DNA from: Martelella alba
Lineage (GTDB): Bacteria > Pseudomonadota > Alphaproteobacteria > Rhizobiales > Rhizobiaceae
Length of the DNA: 64,000 nucleotides
Assembly: GCF_006516955.1 (NCBI RefSeq)
Contig: NZ_VHLG01000010.1
Coordinates: 1-64,000 of the forward strand
Direction: 5' to 3'
Positions within the stretch are counted from its first letter, which is position 1, and each line of letters opens with the position of its first letter. The notes under the pieces are model-generated. The model worked only from the letters and a program-made list of their open reading frames with translations, had not been told where the DNA came from and ran no database searches. A program made the position numbers and the translations under genes. Below, in pieces: positions 6,782-16,196 of this stretch.

Positions 6782-9700
6782 ATGACATTGAAAAGATTCA
6801 TGTTTCCTGGACAACCCGTCCGGGGAGACGGTCCTGCGCGTGCTTGTGCAAGGCCACCGTCATGCGCCGTACGCCGCAGGGAAAGCGTCGATCTTTCTAT
6901 TGTTGCGGTCTTCTTTGCCGTGCTGCTGGTTACGCTGGCAGTGTGCTTCTCGGCTGCGCGCGTCATGGCGCAGGATGTGCCGACGCTGTCTTGTGACAGT
7001 GACAGCCAGATTTTCAATACCGGCTTTAATCCTGCTTCCGGGCAGAAGATTATGTCAGGACCGGATACCTATTGGGAGGTTTCCAACCGGATCGCACCCT
7101 ATTCCGGCGCCGTGCCGCCAGCAAGCCTGAACTACCAGCGTGCGGTCATCGTTAATAATCCGGTTGGGATCTGGGCAAAAGCGCTCAAGCGGAACACGAA
7201 CTGGATTTCCTACAGAAATGACGGCCTGCAGGAGCCGGGCAATGCTGCAGCCAACAACCGGGAGTCCAAGTATTACAAGGACGTGTTTTTTCGGTACCGC
7301 TTCAATATTGCGGACGGGATTGACCCGAATGCATTCTCTCTAGACATGAATTTTCAGGCCGATGACGTTGTCTATCAGGTCTGGGTCAATGACCGGGCGC
7401 AGAACGTACACTCCCCATATGGCGCCAATCCCTATAACAATGACAACTATTCAAGCGGCAAATATACCAACGGGAAGCTTGAGGGCGCCTTTCGTCAGGG
7501 GGCGAACGAGATCGTTGTGCAGGTCAAGACCCGGCCGGCACATATTGGCCTGCAGGCTTATTTTGCCGGCAATGCGGGTATCTGCAAGGCTTCGATCAGC
7601 GTCGAGAATCAAGCCACCTTTAGCGACGCCAATCGCAATGGTCTGGCCGATGCCGGCGAGACGATCAAATATGATGTCCCTGTCAAGAATACCGGCAGCC
7701 TGGATCTAACGGGCCTTTCCGTTTCCAACCCGCCTGTTGAATCGATGAACCCGTCCCAGATCGGCAGCCTGCCGATTGAACAAGATGGTGTCTCCCATGG
7801 CAGCTACAGCCTGACCCAGGCGGATATCGACGCTGGCAAGGTTCATGCCGAAGCGACGGTTTCCGGCAGGGATAGCCGCGGCAACACGATTTCCGGCAAG
7901 GCTGCGGCCGATACGGTCTTGCCCCGCAAGGCGGCGCTTGAAATCAAGAAAGAGGTTTCCGGCGGCGGTGCAGACTTCTATCCCGGTGCCAGTCTCTCCT
8001 ACAAGGTCACGGTCACCAATACCGGCAATCTGACGCTCAGCAATGTCACGCTGACAGACAAGACCCTCGACGCACCGCTTGTCGCAAAGGGGGGCTTCGA
8101 CGGCCGTATGAAGCCCAAAGATGTCGTCGAACTGACGGGCAGCTATACGCCGAGCCAGGCGGAGATCGACAAGGGTTCGCTGACCAATGTGGTTGACGTG
8201 ACTGCAACCACGCCGCCCGGCGCCGGTTCCAACGGCGGCAACCAGATTTCGGCAAGGGCCGAAGCGACGACCCGCTTTCCTGTGGATGCAGGCATCAAGG
8301 TTTTGAAGACCGGCACGCTCGATGACGCGAATGGCAATGGTCTTTACGATGTTGGCGAGACCATCAACTACCTGATTACGGTCACCAATACCGGCGGCGT
8401 CACGCTGCGGAACATCCTGCCTGAGGACACGCTGAAGCGGGATGACGGCACAACGCAGAAGATCGCGCTCACGCCGGCAACGCCGCAGGTTCTGGCGCCG
8501 AAAGATCACGTTGAGTTCCGGGCCCGCTACGAGGTTACCCAGCATGATATCGATGCTGGCGGCATGACCAATACGGTGATCGCCAGCGGTACTCCGCCCG
8601 GTGACGATACGCCGCCGGTTTCAGACGGCGATGAAGCGCGCATCGGTGACCCCAACAACCATGCAGCCATCGACGGTGTTCTGAAAGGAACGCTTGAAGA
8701 TGCCAATGAAAACGGCATGGGCGACGAAGGTGAAACCGTCACCTTCACGATGGACGTCACCAATACCGGTGAGACCACGCTTGAATCGGTGAATGTCAGG
8801 CCAGCGCTTGCGGGCCTTGAGATGACGGCGTCAGAAACGACGCTTGGGCCGAAGGAAACGACGCATTTCACCGGGACCTACAAACTGGCCGCCAAGGATG
8901 CCGAAGATGGCCGCCTGCTCAACCAGGCGATCCCGGCGGGCAAGAAAACCGGGGGCGAAGAGGTCACCGGCGAACTGAGCAAGGTTGAAATCACCTGGGC
9001 CAGTCCGTCAACGCTCGTCACGCGCAAATCCGGCACGTTCAATGATGTCGACGGGGATGGTTTTGCCAGCGAAGGCGACATCATTTCCTATGCGATTGCC
9101 GTCACCAATGAGGGTGGCCAGCGGATCGAAAATGTGAAGCCGGTCGATGACGGGGTCGTGCTTCCGGGCGGTCAGAAGGGATCCGGCACGCTTGAACGCT
9201 TCAGCCCGGCTTCCGCCACGCTCGGCCCGGGTGAAACGGTCACCTTCAGGGCGGATTACCGCCTCAGCCTTTCCGATGTGGATCTTGCCGCCGGCGATCC
9301 TCAGGGGATTGTCAACAAGGCTACGGCCACAGGGGCGTCCGGTCAGCAGAAGGTTCCGGCCAAGCCGGGTTCGGCAACTGTGGTTCTGCCTGATCTGGCG
9401 CCATCGGAAATCAGCCTCACCAAGCAGGCCGGCGTCACACAGATCCGTCGTGGAGACCGGGCGCCATTCACCATCACGATCACCAATAACGCAAAAAACG
9501 AGGTTTCGGATCTCAGCGTTGAAGACATGCTGCCTGCCGGTTTCCGCTATACGGCAGACTCGGTCACCCTCAATGGCGAGGCGGTCAAGCCGGTCATTTC
9601 AGGCCGTTCGATCCGCGTCGACAAGATCACGGTTGGCTCCGGCGAGACGGCCTATCTCCGCCTCTCGATGACGGCGCTGCCGACGCTGGCACCCGGGGAT

Positions 9701-10369
9701 TACGCGAACAAGGCCAATGTTTTCGACCGTTTCGGACGGCGGCTTGCACTGGAGGCGCGTGCCAAGGTGACGGTGATGCCCGATCCGGTCTTCGATTGCG
9801 GCGATATCATTGGCCGGGTTTTCGATGACCGCAATGGCGATGGCTATTTCGACAAGGGGGATCCCGGCATTCCCGGTGCACGGGTGGCAACGGTCACCGG
9901 TACGCTGATCACCACAGACAAGCATGGACGTTTCCATGTCGCCTGTGCGGATCTCCCGGACCAGCAGATCGGTTCGAACTACATCCTCAAACTCGATGAG
10001 CGATCCCTGCCGACCGGCTACAGGCTGACCAGCGAGAACCCCCGGGTTGTGCGTCTGACAGCCGGTAAGATGACCTCCATCAATTTCGGGGTCAGTGCTG
10101 GGCATGCGGTGAATTTCGACATCCTGCCCGAGGCTTTCACGGCGGATACGGCGCTTCTGAAGGGTGAATGGCAGCATGGCATCGATCAGCTGATCGCGAC
10201 GCTGTCAAAAAGTCCGGCCCGGCTGCGTGTCACCTATCACACGGTTTCCACCGACTTGCTGGCTGACCAGCGGCTGGCCGCCGTCTCGCGCGCGATTGAC
10301 GCACGCTGGACCGCCGTCGGAGCGCCCTACGAGCTCGATCTCTCCACACGCAAGCAAGTCTCGCAGTGA
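6782..10369 (+). CDS. Large secreted DUF11-repeat surface protein
   Basis: I place the start at the ATG at 6782 (1195 aa); the frame is open further upstream from a TTG at 6692, but that would put about 75 residues before the signal. Hydrophobic residues about 40-63 followed by VMA|QDV form a signal peptide with a long basic N-region. Residues about 65-270 form a beta-rich domain resembling a jelly-roll. Six DUF11-type immunoglobulin-like repeats follow (starting about 270, 383, 502, 627, 740 and 875), four of them headed by Asp/Asn-rich loops like DANGNGLYD. An SdrD/Cna-B-like domain (FDDRNGDGYFDKGDPG) starts about 1005 and a short region faintly like OmpA C-termini ends the protein. It is probably a cell-surface or matrix protein. 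The beta-barrel gene follows after 44 bases. Confidence 0.8.
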   Translation: MTLKRFMFPGQPVRGDGPARACARPPSCAVRRRESVDLSIVAVFFAVLLVTLAVCFSAARVMAQDVPTLSCDSDSQIFNTGFNPASGQKIMSGPDTYWEVSNRIAPYSGAVPPASLNYQRAVIVNNPVGIWAKALKRNTNWISYRNDGLQEPGNAAANNRESKYYKDVFFRYRFNIADGIDPNAFSLDMNFQADDVVYQVWVNDRAQNVHSPYGANPYNNDNYSSGKYTNGKLEGAFRQGANEIVVQVKTRPAHIGLQAYFAGNAGICKASISVENQATFSDANRNGLADAGETIKYDVPVKNTGSLDLTGLSVSNPPVESMNPSQIGSLPIEQDGVSHGSYSLTQADIDAGKVHAEATVSGRDSRGNTISGKAAADTVLPRKAALEIKKEVSGGGADFYPGASLSYKVTVTNTGNLTLSNVTLTDKTLDAPLVAKGGFDGRMKPKDVVELTGSYTPSQAEIDKGSLTNVVDVTATTPPGAGSNGGNQISARAEATTRFPVDAGIKVLKTGTLDDANGNGLYDVGETINYLITVTNTGGVTLRNILPEDTLKRDDGTTQKIALTPATPQVLAPKDHVEFRARYEVTQHDIDAGGMTNTVIASGTPPGDDTPPVSDGDEARIGDPNNHAAIDGVLKGTLEDANENGMGDEGETVTFTMDVTNTGETTLESVNVRPALAGLEMTASETTLGPKETTHFTGTYKLAAKDAEDGRLLNQAIPAGKKTGGEEVTGELSKVEITWASPSTLVTRKSGTFNDVDGDGFASEGDIISYAIAVTNEGGQRIENVKPVDDGVVLPGGQKGSGTLERFSPASATLGPGETVTFRADYRLSLSDVDLAAGDPQGIVNKATATGASGQQKVPAKPGSATVVLPDLAPSEISLTKQAGVTQIRRGDRAPFTITITNNAKNEVSDLSVEDMLPAGFRYTADSVTLNGEAVKPVISGRSIRVDKITVGSGETAYLRLSMTALPTLAPGDYANKANVFDRFGRRLALEARAKVTVMPDPVFDCGDIIGRVFDDRNGDGYFDKGDPGIPGARVATVTGTLITTDKHGRFHVACADLPDQQIGSNYILKLDERSLPTGYRLTSENPRVVRLTAGKMTSINFGVSAGHAVNFDILPEAFTADTALLKGEWQHGIDQLIATLSKSPARLRVTYHTVSTDLLADQRLAAVSRAIDARWTAVGAPYELDLSTRKQVSQ

Positions 10370-10413
10370 GCGGGTACCTGCGTCGAAACCTTATACAGGT
10401 TGGAACAAATCTC

Positions 10414-13400
10414 ATGAATTCTTCAATGAAAACAAAATTCCTTCTTCTCGGACTCTATGCGTCCACGGCAATGTTCTCCTGGATTGAGGGGGCTCGCGCC
10501 GATGATGAACCGGTGCCTTTCGCGATCACCGTGGATGGTCAGCCACTGCTGTCAGGTAATGCGCCGCTTGTGCCATCGGCAGATGGCCAGACCTTCGCTG
10601 CACCGGCGGTGCCATCATTTGATCCGCTGGACAATGTCGACATTCAGGTCAAGTTTGATGGACTTGGCGCAAAGCCGGTCCTGAATGTTCTGACACGGGA
10701 TGTCGAAAAGCCGGTCGGCTATGGTGACACGGTCGACTTCGTGACGAGTTCGAACTATCCCGACTTTATCCAGCGTGCTGAAATCCGCGTTTTCAAAGAT
10801 GACAAGACCTTCAGTCCCGATAGTGTTCCGATGGATGTCATCCCGGCAAAAGTGAACGGGGACACGCAATGGGTCCTGCCGCCCATACCCGATGACGAGG
10901 AGAAGCTCGTCTATGTCCTGCGCGTCTATGGCCAGAACGGGCTTTATGACGAAACGCGCGCGCGCCTGATCCGCCTCAAGCCGACAACCGGTTATCTCAA
11001 CCAGCCGGGTTCGAAGCTTTCGCGCAGGGCCGGGGCCAGCGGCCCTGAGGACCTGCAGGGCACGCTCGACATGTCGGAAGACTATGCCGGGATCCGCAAT
11101 ATGGTGCTGAATGGCGGCCAGGTCACGGTCTACGGCAAGAATGTGCCTGATGGCTACAGGGTCGAGGCATTGAACGACAATGTTCCAACCGAGGACGGTG
11201 CCTTTGTCATCCAGCGCATTCTGCCTGCCGGCCAGCGATCGGTGGATGTGTCGGTGCTCAGGCCCGACAGTCCGCAGGGGCTGGAATTCTCCCGTGATGT
11301 CGAAATTCCCGAGAGCGAATGGTTCTATGTCGGTCTGGCCGATCTGACAGTCGGTCAGCGCAGTGGTTCATCGCATATCGAAGATGTCGTTCCCGGCGAA
11401 TATGACAAGATCTATACCAAGGGTCGTGTCGCCTTTTACCTGAAGGGCAAGATCAAGGGGAAATATCTGATGACGGCCTCTCTCGATACCGGAGAGGGCG
11501 AGCTGAAAGATCTGCTTCCCGGGCTCGGAGACAAGAAAAAGCGCGATCAACTGCGCAACCTGAAGGAGGATGACTATTATCCTGTCTACGGGGACGATTC
11601 CGTGGCCTATGAGGACGCGCCGACGCGGGGAAAATTCTTCGTTCGCCTTCAGGCGGACAGCAGTCAGGTCATGTGGGGCGAATATAAGGTCAAGATTGAC
11701 GGAACCGAACTACAGAAGAGCAATCGTGCGCTTTATGGTGCCCAGGCGATCTATCAGCCCAACAGGGCCACGTCGTTCGGGGCGCCGCGGACCAAGGCCC
11801 AGCTTTATGCCGCAAAGCCCGACGAGCTGACGGCGACGGACCAGTTCAAGGCGACCGATGGTTCGCTCTACTTCCTCAACCATAATGATCTGGTCAACAG
11901 CAGTGAAACGGTGACGGTCGAAATCCGCAACCGCGACACCGGTGAGGTTCTCAGACGGCAGACACTTTCCTATGGCGAGGACTATACGATCAGCTACACG
12001 GACGGCCGCGTCCAGCTCATGCATCCGCTTCCTTCGCAGGCCGGCAGCACTGATACGGTCAGGGACGGTGCGATTGGTGGCAATGATGTCTATCTCGTCG
12101 TGCAGTACAACTATGAGCCGACCACAACGGATGTTGATGGTTATGTCTATGGTGGCCGGGCCGAGCAATGGGTTGGCGATCATGTCCGTCTCGGGGTGAC
12201 GGGTTCCTCCGACAATTCAGATGGTGACAGATCCAAGGCCTATGGTGGTGATGTCAGGTTGCGCTATACGGACAAGACCTATCTTGACGCTGAAGTCGCC
12301 AAGACCGAGGGATCGATAAACAATCTGTCGACGTCGACGGATGGTGGTCTCAGCTTTGTGTCCCCAGGTTCGGACGGGTCCGGCAAACAGGCGCTTGGCT
12401 GGCGGCTTGCCGGTCAGGCCGATCTGTCGGATTTCAGCAGTTCCGCGACGGGGCTTATCAAAGGCTATTTCGACAGCAAGGAGGCAGGCTTCAGCTCCAT
12501 CACGGAAGATCTGAGTGCTCCGCAGGAGAGCTGGGGGATCAGTGCACGTGAACTGCAGCTGACGCAGGATCTCTCACTGGATTTGTCCTATGATTATTTT
12601 GATCGGGACAGCTACTACAATGAGGATTCTGACAGTGTCGTTGCCGGCCGCACCAAGCAGAACGGAAAGGCGTCGCTGTCGAAGGAAATCAACGATCGGC
12701 TGACGATGTCCTTCGGACTTGGCTATGTCGTGCAGCGCGATCCGTCCGAACGTGAGGCCGGTCGCTATGGCACCGATGGACGACGCCTGGATACGGGTGT
12801 CAGAGCGTCTTATCTGCTCAACGACGAGGTCAGCAAGATCTACGGTTTCGGGCAGGTCACGGCCAACCGTCAGGGCAATATCATGCGCAATGACCGTGGC
12901 GGTATCGGTACCAATTATCAGCTCACCGAGCGGCTCGGGGCGAATGCCGAAGTCTCTTATGGGACGACGGGGCTCGGTGGTCTGGTCGGGCTTTCCTACA
13001 AGACCAGCGATACAGACCGCTATTATATGAATTATGTCCTGGATCCGGATCGTGCCTATGACTGGAACCGCTCCTATGACCTTTCCGGTCGTGATCTCGG
13101 ACGGCTGGTTGTTGGTGCGGAAAAACAGCTGAATGACATGTGGAGTGCCTATGCCGAAAACAGCTATGATCTTTACGGCGAGCGCAATGACATGTCGAAA
13201 ACCTATGGCATCAAATTTGCGCCTGACGCTGTCAGGACCGTTGAGGCCTCCTATGCTGGCGGCCAGGTGATCGACAACACGATCAACCCCAGCACCGGTC
13301 TCAAAAATGCCGATTCCAACCGTGATTCCTTTGCTCTGGCCTATAGCTATGATGACGACAAGAATTCCGGTATTTCAATGCGGTTGCGCGGCGAAACCAT

Positions 13401-14094
13401 CTTCCAGAATTCTGATGATGGTCGCCGCGATGTCGACACCTATCTTGCAACCGGCTTCCTGAATTATCGCACGAATGACAACTGGCGTTTGCTGACCAGC
13501 ATTGATGCCGCCTACAACAACAAGGGTGACAACGCCTATTCCACGGTGGGCGACTATATCAACGGCTCGATCGGCTATGCCTATCGGCCGATCGACAATG
13601 ATCGTTTCAATGCCCTGTTCCGCTATAATTTCGTCTACAACCTGCCGGACAGCAATGGCAGAACGCGTAGCACCGAAAGAAACGACCCAGGTCAGCGTTC
13701 GCATATCTTCTCGGCTGATGTTGAGTTTGAAGCGGCCAAGATGCTGACGCTGGGGGCGAAATATGGTTTCCGCATCGGCCAGTCCAATCAGCAGGTCAGC
13801 GATCCGCAGAAGGGCCTTTATCTCGCAGGCTGGCAAAACTCCAACGCACAGCTGGCCGTGCTGCGGGCCGACTTCCATGTGGTGGAAAAATGGGACCTCC
13901 TCACAGAAGGGCGGGTTCTGTATCAGCCCAGCAGCGATAGTGTCCGCTATGGGGCGCTCGCCGGTGTCTATCGCCAGGTCGGCGAGAATCTCAAGGTCGG
14001 CGGCGGCTATAATTTCGGCAGTTTCAGTGATGACCTTGCAGATCAGACCTATAATGATCGCGGCTGGTTCATCAATATTGTCGGCAAGATCTAA
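10414..14094 (+). CDS. Large outer-membrane beta-barrel protein, partner of the DUF11 protein
   Basis: The protein is 1226 residues from the ATG at 10414; the frame is open from a GTG at 10366 that would overlap the upstream stop, but the signal peptide (FLLLGLYASTAMF, cut near ARA|DDE) begins after 10414. Residues about 25-200 are Ig-like and contain FDGLGAKPVL and SNYPDFIQRAEIRVF. A second conserved region (about 290-560) holds VAFYLKGKIKGKY and DDYYPVYGDDS. From about 570 onward there are many amphipathic strands rich in Tyr, Asp and Gly, typical of a large outer-membrane barrel. The last residue is Ile, not the usual Phe. No TonB box or plug was seen. Operon context suggests it exports, anchors or displays the DUF11 protein. 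Confidence 0.75.
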   Translation: MNSSMKTKFLLLGLYASTAMFSWIEGARADDEPVPFAITVDGQPLLSGNAPLVPSADGQTFAAPAVPSFDPLDNVDIQVKFDGLGAKPVLNVLTRDVEKPVGYGDTVDFVTSSNYPDFIQRAEIRVFKDDKTFSPDSVPMDVIPAKVNGDTQWVLPPIPDDEEKLVYVLRVYGQNGLYDETRARLIRLKPTTGYLNQPGSKLSRRAGASGPEDLQGTLDMSEDYAGIRNMVLNGGQVTVYGKNVPDGYRVEALNDNVPTEDGAFVIQRILPAGQRSVDVSVLRPDSPQGLEFSRDVEIPESEWFYVGLADLTVGQRSGSSHIEDVVPGEYDKIYTKGRVAFYLKGKIKGKYLMTASLDTGEGELKDLLPGLGDKKKRDQLRNLKEDDYYPVYGDDSVAYEDAPTRGKFFVRLQADSSQVMWGEYKVKIDGTELQKSNRALYGAQAIYQPNRATSFGAPRTKAQLYAAKPDELTATDQFKATDGSLYFLNHNDLVNSSETVTVEIRNRDTGEVLRRQTLSYGEDYTISYTDGRVQLMHPLPSQAGSTDTVRDGAIGGNDVYLVVQYNYEPTTTDVDGYVYGGRAEQWVGDHVRLGVTGSSDNSDGDRSKAYGGDVRLRYTDKTYLDAEVAKTEGSINNLSTSTDGGLSFVSPGSDGSGKQALGWRLAGQADLSDFSSSATGLIKGYFDSKEAGFSSITEDLSAPQESWGISARELQLTQDLSLDLSYDYFDRDSYYNEDSDSVVAGRTKQNGKASLSKEINDRLTMSFGLGYVVQRDPSEREAGRYGTDGRRLDTGVRASYLLNDEVSKIYGFGQVTANRQGNIMRNDRGGIGTNYQLTERLGANAEVSYGTTGLGGLVGLSYKTSDTDRYYMNYVLDPDRAYDWNRSYDLSGRDLGRLVVGAEKQLNDMWSAYAENSYDLYGERNDMSKTYGIKFAPDAVRTVEASYAGGQVIDNTINPSTGLKNADSNRDSFALAYSYDDDKNSGISMRLRGETIFQNSDDGRRDVDTYLATGFLNYRTNDNWRLLTSIDAAYNNKGDNAYSTVGDYINGSIGYAYRPIDNDRFNALFRYNFVYNLPDSNGRTRSTERNDPGQRSHIFSADVEFEAAKMLTLGAKYGFRIGQSNQQVSDPQKGLYLAGWQNSNAQLAVLRADFHVVEKWDLLTEGRVLYQPSSDSVRYGALAGVYRQVGENLKVGGGYNFGSFSDDLADQTYNDRGWFINIVGKI

Positions 14095-14097
14095 GCT

Positions 14098-14127
14098 AAA
14101 GACCGGCGGCATCGGCCGCCGGTCTTT
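14098..14127 (+). terminator. Strong terminator after the beta-barrel gene
   Basis: A perfect 13-bp stem (AAAGACCGGCGGC with GCCGCCGGTCTTT) encloses the loop ATCG and starts three bases after the stop codon. Its A/T ends provide the U-run on either strand. Confidence 0.85.
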
Positions 14128-14299
14128 GACATTTGATGTGATTTCAGGCTCAAGTGCTGACGCTTTGTCTGTGTTCTCCAGGGCGGAGCCCGGAATAAAA
14201 CCATAAAGTGTCCATATTTTAATATCAATCTATGATTGCTTTTTTGGCATTGCGGCAGCTGGCCGGGATGTGTCCTGATGAGAAAAGAGGGAGATTTGG

Positions 14300-14908
14300 A
14301 TGATTTCGCGCAGAGGATTTCTTGCTGTCATGGGGGCAACAGTTCCGCTTCTGTCGGCAGGTATTGGCCATGCGGAAGAACAGCCAAGTCCCAGGGCCGT
14401 GCTGTTTGACAAAGACGCACCGGTTATCGGCAATCCTGACGGCGATGTCACCGTGGTGGTCTATTTTGACTATCAGTGCAGCTATTGCAAACGCGATTAT
14501 CCGATGTTGCGCAAGGCGATTTCCGATGATGGCAATACACGGCTGGTGATGAAGGACTGGCCGATCTTCGGCCCGGTTTCTGCCTATGCGGCGCAATGTG
14601 TTTTAGGTGCTGCCCAGCTTGGCCAGTATGAGGCGGGGCTGGATGCCTTGATGCGGGCAACCGGGCGGCTGGAAATGACGACGGTTGACACAATCCTCAC
14701 CAATGCCGGCCTTGACATGGATGCGCTATCCACGGCTGTGAAGCGCAATAGCCGAAAAATCAACGGTCTGCTGGATCGCAATTATCTTCAGGCAGATGCT
14801 TTCGGCTTTATCGGCACGCCCTCCTATATCGTCGACAAGACATTGTTCCCCGGTGTTATCGGTGCAGATGTCCTGAGCGCTGCCATTGCCGAGGCCCGCG
14901 CGACCTGA
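14300..14908 (+). CDS. DsbA-family periplasmic thiol-disulfide oxidoreductase
   Basis: This 202-residue protein has a thioredoxin fold with a CSYC active site (FDYQCSYCKRDYP, Cys about 59 and 62) and the cis-Pro loop FIGTPSYIV. The N-terminus SRRGFLAVMGA followed by a hydrophobic stretch and GHA|EEQ looks like a Tat or Sec signal, placing it in the periplasm. AGAGGGAG lies before the ATG. The family (DsbA/Com1/ScsC-like) forms or isomerises disulfides. No DsbB partner lies nearby. It converges with a retropepsin-like gene, so function cannot be drawn from an operon. Confidence 0.88.
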   Translation: MISRRGFLAVMGATVPLLSAGIGHAEEQPSPRAVLFDKDAPVIGNPDGDVTVVVYFDYQCSYCKRDYPMLRKAISDDGNTRLVMKDWPIFGPVSAYAAQCVLGAAQLGQYEAGLDALMRATGRLEMTTVDTILTNAGLDMDALSTAVKRNSRKINGLLDRNYLQADAFGFIGTPSYIVDKTLFPGVIGADVLSAAIAEARAT

Positions 14909-14946
14909 ACACCGGCAGAAGGCAAGGGGTATGGTTCGGTTCGGCG

Positions 14947-15969
14947 TCACAGCGAGACCCGGCGACCGTCCTGCAATGTCAGCTCGACATGCGCTGCCTG
15001 CTCCATCGTGACAATGGCGCCGATATAGCCGAGGGTTTCGATTGGTTTCCCGTTGATGGCAGCAATCCGGTCTGTGGTGGCAAGCTTCGCTCTGGCGGCG
15101 GCCGAGCCGCGACGGATATAGACGATGTCGCTGGCGTCTGCCGTACTGATTTGCAGGCCATAGCGGCGCAGAGGTGCGGCTGCTTCCAGCGGCGTGTCCG
15201 GCTGGCGCGCCAGCAGCAGACGGTTTCCCGGTCCATCGATGCCAACCCGGAAGCGGTTGAGAAAGCTTCCACCGATGGCAGCCCATGAAGCTTTCTGGAC
15301 AATCACATTGCTGGCACAGACCGTCTGCACACAGACAGGCATGGGGGCTGAAAGGGTCGTCTTTTCACGGCGCTTCATCTGGATGGAATATTCGATGCTA
15401 TCGCTCCGGTAAGCCATGCCGGTTGTGCTCTTGACGCGGGTATAGGATGAGCCCGTATCGAGCAGAACCTTCTCGAAGGTGCGCCTGCCGACAGAAACAG
15501 CCATATGAGGGCGGCTTGTGTGATCGATGGCAAAGGGCAGGCTTGCGGTGTCCTTACCGGCGGGCAGGGTGCCGATAATCATGCGGCCAGCACGATAGTC
15601 GAGCGTGAACTGAAGTTTGGCGAGTGCGCTGTAGCCGATAAGGCCATTGATATAGCCGGGGCGCGCCAGGCTGTAGGGGCTATCGGCTGCCTTGAGGCTG
15701 TCGGAGACGCAGGTTCCGTCTTCAAAGCAAAGTGAAACTTTGCCCGGCCGGAAATAATCCGGCGCGACCATTGTTCTTGCCGCACCCGTGTCAACCAGCA
15801 TGGCGATCGGGGCTGCCCCGTTGATGGAGACGCGGACAATCGGATGTACGCCGTTCAAGACGGTGAGCGGAACATCACCGGCGATCGCCAGAACGGGCCC
15901 GGCGCCGAGAAAAGCCAGAAAGACAGCGAAGAGGTGGCCAATGCCGCCTGTCAAGCAATCCGGTCTCAT
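14947..15969 (-). CDS. Retropepsin-like aspartyl protease with C-terminal PDZ domain
   Basis: From the ATG at 15969 (GGAGAGGAC just upstream) the protein is 340 residues. A hydrophobic segment at about 10-30 ending in AIA acts as a signal peptide or anchor. Two retropepsin-like half-domains carry active-site motifs: LVDTGAA (Asp60) and LLDTGSS (Asp171), the arrangement of single-chain bacterial aspartyl proteases. Residues about 255-340 form a PDZ domain (SAAARAKLATTDRIAAINGKP). Cys81/Cys87 and the pair in PVCVQTVCAS could form disulfides. It is probably a periplasmic protease; the substrate is unknown. It lies between the DsbA-like gene (convergent) and an aldo/keto reductase. Confidence 0.85.
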   Translation of the reverse strand: MRPDCLTGGIGHLFAVFLAFLGAGPVLAIAGDVPLTVLNGVHPIVRVSINGAAPIAMLVDTGAARTMVAPDYFRPGKVSLCFEDGTCVSDSLKAADSPYSLARPGYINGLIGYSALAKLQFTLDYRAGRMIIGTLPAGKDTASLPFAIDHTSRPHMAVSVGRRTFEKVLLDTGSSYTRVKSTTGMAYRSDSIEYSIQMKRREKTTLSAPMPVCVQTVCASNVIVQKASWAAIGGSFLNRFRVGIDGPGNRLLLARQPDTPLEAAAPLRRYGLQISTADASDIVYIRRGSAAARAKLATTDRIAAINGKPIETLGYIGAIVTMEQAAHVELTLQDGRRVSL

Positions 15970-16161
15970 GCGTTTGTCCTCTCCATCGTCGGCGGCAGGA
16001 AACGGCCATATTTGCCGACAGGATCGCAAGAGCACAACCGAAATTTCAGAACTGTTGACGGACGGGGCCGGCTGCTGCCCGTCATTGCCGAATGCATCAC
16101 ATTGCGGAGGGGATTTCTCTCTGGAGCGGGTGCAGGGAAGGCCAAACGATGGGCGGAGGCT

Positions 16162-16190
16162 ATGAACGCCGCCACAGGGGCGGCGTTCAT
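16162..16190 (-). terminator. Hairpin after the second aldo/keto reductase
   Basis: A perfect 12-bp stem (ATGAACGCCGCC with its complement) with a 5-base loop starts seven bases past the stop codon at 16197. There is no U-run, so it may protect the mRNA end rather than terminate alone. Confidence 0.5.
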
Positions 16191-16196
16191 GGCTGG

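Noticed and set aside
10366-10413. GTG start of the beta-barrel gene overlapping the upstream stop
   Set aside because: It would place 16 extra residues before a normal signal peptide; the ATG at 10414 is better.
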